From an uncultured Bacteroidota bacterium (lineage in GTDB: Bacteria; Bacteroidota; Bacteroidia; Chitinophagales; Chitinophagaceae): a stretch of DNA of 9,782 nucleotides. A program made the translations under genes and the position numbers. The notes under the pieces were generated by a model, which made no database searches, was not told the origin of the DNA, and saw only the letters and a program-made list of their open reading frames with translations. Below are positions 6,679-9,782 of the stretch, piece by piece (positions within the stretch are counted from its first letter, which is position 1; each line of letters starts with the position of its first letter). The stretch lies in NCBI GenBank assembly GCA_903929655.1, contig CAIYVS010000761.1:1-9782 (forward strand), given 5' to 3'.

Positions 6679-7341
6679 ATGAAAAATCAATTACGTCGTT
6701 TTGTAGTTTATTACCGTCTTCCGCTTGCTGTTCTGGTTTTATTACTGGGTTTCCTTATAGGCTTTAAAGTTTCTCATGGATGGTGGATGGCTTGGATACC
6801 TTTTTTAGTGGCTATCCTCATGGTAGTGGCTCATTTCATGGTTGGCCCTATGACCCTCATTCAAGGCTTCATTGAGGCTGGCGATATGGAAGGCGCAGAA
6901 AAGCTGATGAAGCGCGTAAAATATCCTAATCTCCTGTATAAGCCCATACGTTCATCCTACTACATGCTCCGCGCCAATTTTTCCACCATAGGTGATGACC
7001 TTGACAAAGCAGAATCAGACCTCCGCAAAAGCCTCGAGGGCGGCATGGCCGAAAAAGATTACGAAGGCACAGCCTACCTGCAATTAGGCGCCATAGCGCA
7101 GAAAAAAGGGAATATGAAAGAGGCCTACGAACACCTCCGTAAAGCAGTAAAATTAGGCTTACCCGATAAAGACAATGCCGCAGCAGCCTACCTGCAATTA
7201 TGCAGCATTGCCATACAGCGCCATGAGTATAAAGCCGCCAAACAATACTTCAGTAAAGCAAAATCCTTCAAATCAACCAATGAACAAGTTGTTTCCCAGA
7301 TAAAGGAAATGACCAAGTATATAGCAAGGATACCAGGGTAG
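6679..7341 (+). CDS. Membrane-anchored TPR-repeat protein, function unknown
   Basis: A 220-residue protein with two hydrophobic helices close together near the N-terminus (about 15-31 and 36-55, joined by a short loop holding SHGWW). A soluble helical domain follows, with tetratricopeptide-like repeats from about residue 58 to 200. Repeat signatures include AGDMEGAEKLMKR, AYLQLGAIAQKKGNMKEAYEHLRKAVKLG and AYLQLCSIAIQRHEYKAAKQYFSKAKS. The hairpin anchor with a short loop suggests that the repeats face the cytoplasm, where they would serve as a protein-binding platform; the partner is unknown. The frame starts at ATG 6679 behind a good promoter element. Codon use and GC resemble the upstream genes (29 of 60 bases are G/C at 7081-7140), so it belongs to the core side of the composition break. 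It converges on the HD-GHKL gene with a 26-base gap. Confidence 0.85.
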   Translation: MKNQLRRFVVYYRLPLAVLVLLLGFLIGFKVSHGWWMAWIPFLVAILMVVAHFMVGPMTLIQGFIEAGDMEGAEKLMKRVKYPNLLYKPIRSSYYMLRANFSTIGDDLDKAESDLRKSLEGGMAEKDYEGTAYLQLGAIAQKKGNMKEAYEHLRKAVKLGLPDKDNAAAAYLQLCSIAIQRHEYKAAKQYFSKAKSFKSTNEQVVSQIKEMTKYIARIPG

Positions 7342-7367
7342 AAAGACGTTTATTCAAAATTTTATCG

Positions 7368-9782
7368 TTATTGTATTTCTTCTTTTTTTCGTAGTGTCCA
7401 AATATAGCTATACGGTGAATTATTACTCTCAGAGTCTTCTAGATCAGAACTTGATTGTTTGAAATCTCCCCATTCGTCCTTTAAAATATTTGTAATAATT
7501 TTTTCTGAATCATAAATTTTATCATTTTCATCGTCCTTTACAAATGCCTCGAAAGTATTTAAATACGTAGTATTGATAAAACCATCGCAATTTTTATTAT
7601 GTTTTTTTGAGGCTTCTTTTTCTTGATAAAAAAGTACTTGAGTATTTTGTTTTGCAAATTCTCTAAACTCTTTTATTGATACATTCTTGTATTCTCCATT
7701 TTTTTTTGTTTTTGTTAACGGGAAGTCCTCATTAAATAGACCAAAAGCCACAGTTAGATCCATTATTTTCTTTTCATAAAATTCAGAATAAGCAATTGTC
7801 TTTAATCGTTCCATCTGTTTTATCTGTTCTATTGCCCAATTTTTCATAGAATCAAAAGAAACGATATTTTTCACATTATCTCTTTTTATAGAAATTACTT
7901 CGTTAGTATTGATATAACCAATATATCCTTGAACTTCCTTTACTCTAATCCCATTTGCTAAAATTACTGCCCCTAATCCCGGCTCTCGAAATAGATATAC
8001 TGTTTTGTCTCTAGGCATAATAGTAAGCTTTCCTAATATTTTATCATCTTCTTTTATTTCGATTAATTCTAATGATAATTTTTTTATATTTTCGATTGAT
8101 ATTTCTTTCGAATCAGGGAAAATGTCTAAAAGACTACTTTTCTTAATGTTTGTGTACTCATACAGTTGCGAGCAATTTAATTTGTATATGTTGTTTGGGG
8201 GGAAAGTGTATATTCTGTCATCCAATTCTTTTACGACAATTTCAATATCTATGGAAGGAACGTAATATTGCACCAATGCTTTTAAACTACAATCCTTGAG
8301 ATTTTCATCGTAAACAATTCCTCCTTTTTCATACGGATTTTTAGACAATTTAATTTTTATTAATGTGCCTCTATCTATTACCGAATTTTTTTCAATTTCT
8401 GTAGGATTTCTTAAGATCGGATTTGAGAAAAGCCCATCGTAGAAATCTAGAGTTCTCATCGAGTCAATATTTTCTCCATATTTCCATGATGTTACAGTTA
8501 CTTTTTCCCCTAGCATAAAAACAGAAAAGAAACCAATCCCAAATTTTCCAATTGATTCAAATCCAGATGATTTTAAACCTTTAAAATCGTTCAAAAATTT
8601 ATTACTTTTCCAATAAGAACCACCAAAATCTAGCAACTCATTTGTCATTAAATTTTGACTCATGCCGATGCCGTTGTCACCAGCAACTAAAAAATAGTCA
8701 GCATCAATTTTTTCAATTCCGATATATATTTTCCCAACCGCCAAATTACTTTGTCCTGTAAAAATTCTATAAACATGAATAGCGTCAATGCTATTCTGAA
8801 TTAACTCCCTAACGGCAATATTTTTATTTCCATAGAGTTTTTCGCCACCTAACTCAGAAGCTATATGTATGGGGTTGCTAACTCTAATTGTCGTGTTAAT
8901 TGAATCCCATCCCGAAGTCTTTAATGAGTTTTTTCCCAGCGCCAAAGAGTCATCAATATATTTTACCCCAGTAGCATTAAACACAACTTGTTTTTTACTA
9001 GCGAAATAATTACTAGCGTTTTTCAATTCTTCATCTAATTGTTTAAGTGCATTATAACAATACCACCAAGCTTTTTGTTCTTCTTTTTTGAATGCACTAT
9101 TTGTCGAATAAACTAAATAACCATCACTGTCTAGTTTAGGCAGTCCCAATTTTTTCTGAAATGTCCAATGTTCTTTTGAATCGCCTTTAATTTCAGAAAT
9201 CATTTTTAGAGTTTTAGGTGCACGTAAATTGTCTAAATCTGCGGCATCTGCTGTTCGTAGTAAGAAGGATATCTTCTTAATATCTATACTCCATTCGTGT
9301 GGAAATCTAGGGGAAGAATAAGATTGTCCTAATTCTCTTTCTATGTAATTAATATTACAGGTGTGGCTTTTAGCGATTTTACCAATAATATCTCCAAATT
9401 CTTGTCTATAATTTGCATCTGGGATAAAAAACTCTTCATCGTTTATCAAATCACTTGCAATTCTAATTGCAAATTCTCCATGGTATTGTCTAACAGTATA
9501 AAAAAGTGCTTCTAGATCTAACTCTTCTTTTGGAATATCCTTCTGACTATTGGCAATATAATCTTTGTACATTTTGTCATTTTCTATCTCATTTTTATTA
9601 TTAAGGATAGAATAACACATCCCAGCATCATGTAAAAGAAAGACGCTATTTAAAATAAAGCCTTCAACAGGGTTTAGGTATACATCCCTATTTCCCACAA
9701 TGATATTGGCATATTGCCATAGCATATTAGAATGTATTATTGAATGATCCGTTAGATTCTCAAAATCAATTTCTGCACTGAA
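7368..9782 (-). CDS. HD-domain/HSP90-like GHKL ATPase fusion protein (5' partial)
   Basis: The visible 804 residues are open to the right edge, so the ATG at 9723-9725 is internal: the 19 codons before it contain no stop and hold the first HD-motif histidine (residues numbered from the edge). Residues 1-190 resemble HD phosphohydrolases of the conflict-associated HD-CE type: H17 in DHSIIHS, H51-D52 in LLHDAG, H101 in YHGEFA, H140, and D179 in LLRTADAADLDNLRAP, enough for a metal site. Residues about 300-600 are an HSP90-like GHKL ATPase: E326/N330/D333 in ELIQNSIDA, DNGIGM (369-374), GKFGIGFFS (412-420), RGTLIKIKL, then a probable transducer domain. The last 200 residues are lysine- and acid-rich and unrecognised. 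No signal peptide or membrane segment is visible, so it is probably cytoplasmic. The DNA is far more AT-rich than its neighbours (14 of 60 bases G/C at 7861-7920). A role in defence or stress is suggested by architecture only. Confidence 0.85.
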   Translation of the reverse strand, partial: FSAEIDFENLTDHSIIHSNMLWQYANIIVGNRDVYLNPVEGFILNSVFLLHDAGMCYSILNNKNEIENDKMYKDYIANSQKDIPKEELDLEALFYTVRQYHGEFAIRIASDLINDEEFFIPDANYRQEFGDIIGKIAKSHTCNINYIERELGQSYSSPRFPHEWSIDIKKISFLLRTADAADLDNLRAPKTLKMISEIKGDSKEHWTFQKKLGLPKLDSDGYLVYSTNSAFKKEEQKAWWYCYNALKQLDEELKNASNYFASKKQVVFNATGVKYIDDSLALGKNSLKTSGWDSINTTIRVSNPIHIASELGGEKLYGNKNIAVRELIQNSIDAIHVYRIFTGQSNLAVGKIYIGIEKIDADYFLVAGDNGIGMSQNLMTNELLDFGGSYWKSNKFLNDFKGLKSSGFESIGKFGIGFFSVFMLGEKVTVTSWKYGENIDSMRTLDFYDGLFSNPILRNPTEIEKNSVIDRGTLIKIKLSKNPYEKGGIVYDENLKDCSLKALVQYYVPSIDIEIVVKELDDRIYTFPPNNIYKLNCSQLYEYTNIKKSSLLDIFPDSKEISIENIKKLSLELIEIKEDDKILGKLTIMPRDKTVYLFREPGLGAVILANGIRVKEVQGYIGYINTNEVISIKRDNVKNIVSFDSMKNWAIEQIKQMERLKTIAYSEFYEKKIMDLTVAFGLFNEDFPLTKTKKNGEYKNVSIKEFREFAKQNTQVLFYQEKEASKKHNKNCDGFINTTYLNTFEAFVKDDENDKIYDSEKIITNILKDEWGDFKQSSSDLEDSESNNSPYSYIWTLRKKEEIQ

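Noticed and set aside
7342..7367. Terminator between the TPR gene and the HD-GHKL gene
   Set aside because: The 26-base gap has no stable stem followed by a T-run; only three-base complementary ends (ACG/CGT) are visible.

Overview
The window looks like part of a Bacteroidota chromosome, plausibly from a Chitinophagaceae-like genus. The evidence is several promoter -7 elements of the Bacteroidota form TAnnTTTG (1090-1097, 2075-2082, 6655-6662), generally weak Shine-Dalgarno sequences, and a gene set typical of the phylum: a periplasmic DPP IV-like S9 peptidase, an adaptor ClpS, and a lipoprotein cytochrome/copper monooxygenase. Genus-level placement is inference. There are no rRNA or tRNA genes, CRISPR arrays or insertion sequences, and no gene-free stretch above 300 bases. 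The longest gap is about 199 bases (1907-2105).

Layout. Bases 1-451 hold the end of a type II toxin-antitoxin pair: a 5'-truncated antitoxin overlapping a RelE/ParE-type toxin by 8 bases. The toxin ends one base from the end of a convergent SpoU/TrmH-family RNA methyltransferase (453-977, minus). clpS (1116-1418, plus) is divergent from the methyltransferase and has a good Bacteroidota promoter. It converges on a small exported protein (1424-1906, minus) that appears to be made of two copies of one BamE-like unit. From 2106 to 6578 three plus-strand genes form a probable operon: a DPP IV-like peptidase, a six-helix YihY/BrkB-family membrane protein 11 bases later, and a lipoprotein that joins a c-type cytochrome to a PHM-like copper monooxygenase and overlaps the membrane gene by 26 bases. 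A membrane-anchored TPR protein (6679-7341) follows with its own promoter.

After base 7341 the composition drops sharply to AT-rich DNA. The rest of the window is one long minus-strand gene (7368 to beyond 9782) encoding an HD-type phosphohydrolase domain fused to an HSP90-like GHKL ATPase, a combination associated with bacterial conflict/defence genes. Its reading frame is open to the right edge, so the true N-terminus and any partner genes lie outside. This gene and its sudden AT-rich boundary are the best candidates for an accessory, possibly defence-related, system. The cytochrome-monooxygenase fusion is the most interesting enzyme in the conserved part.
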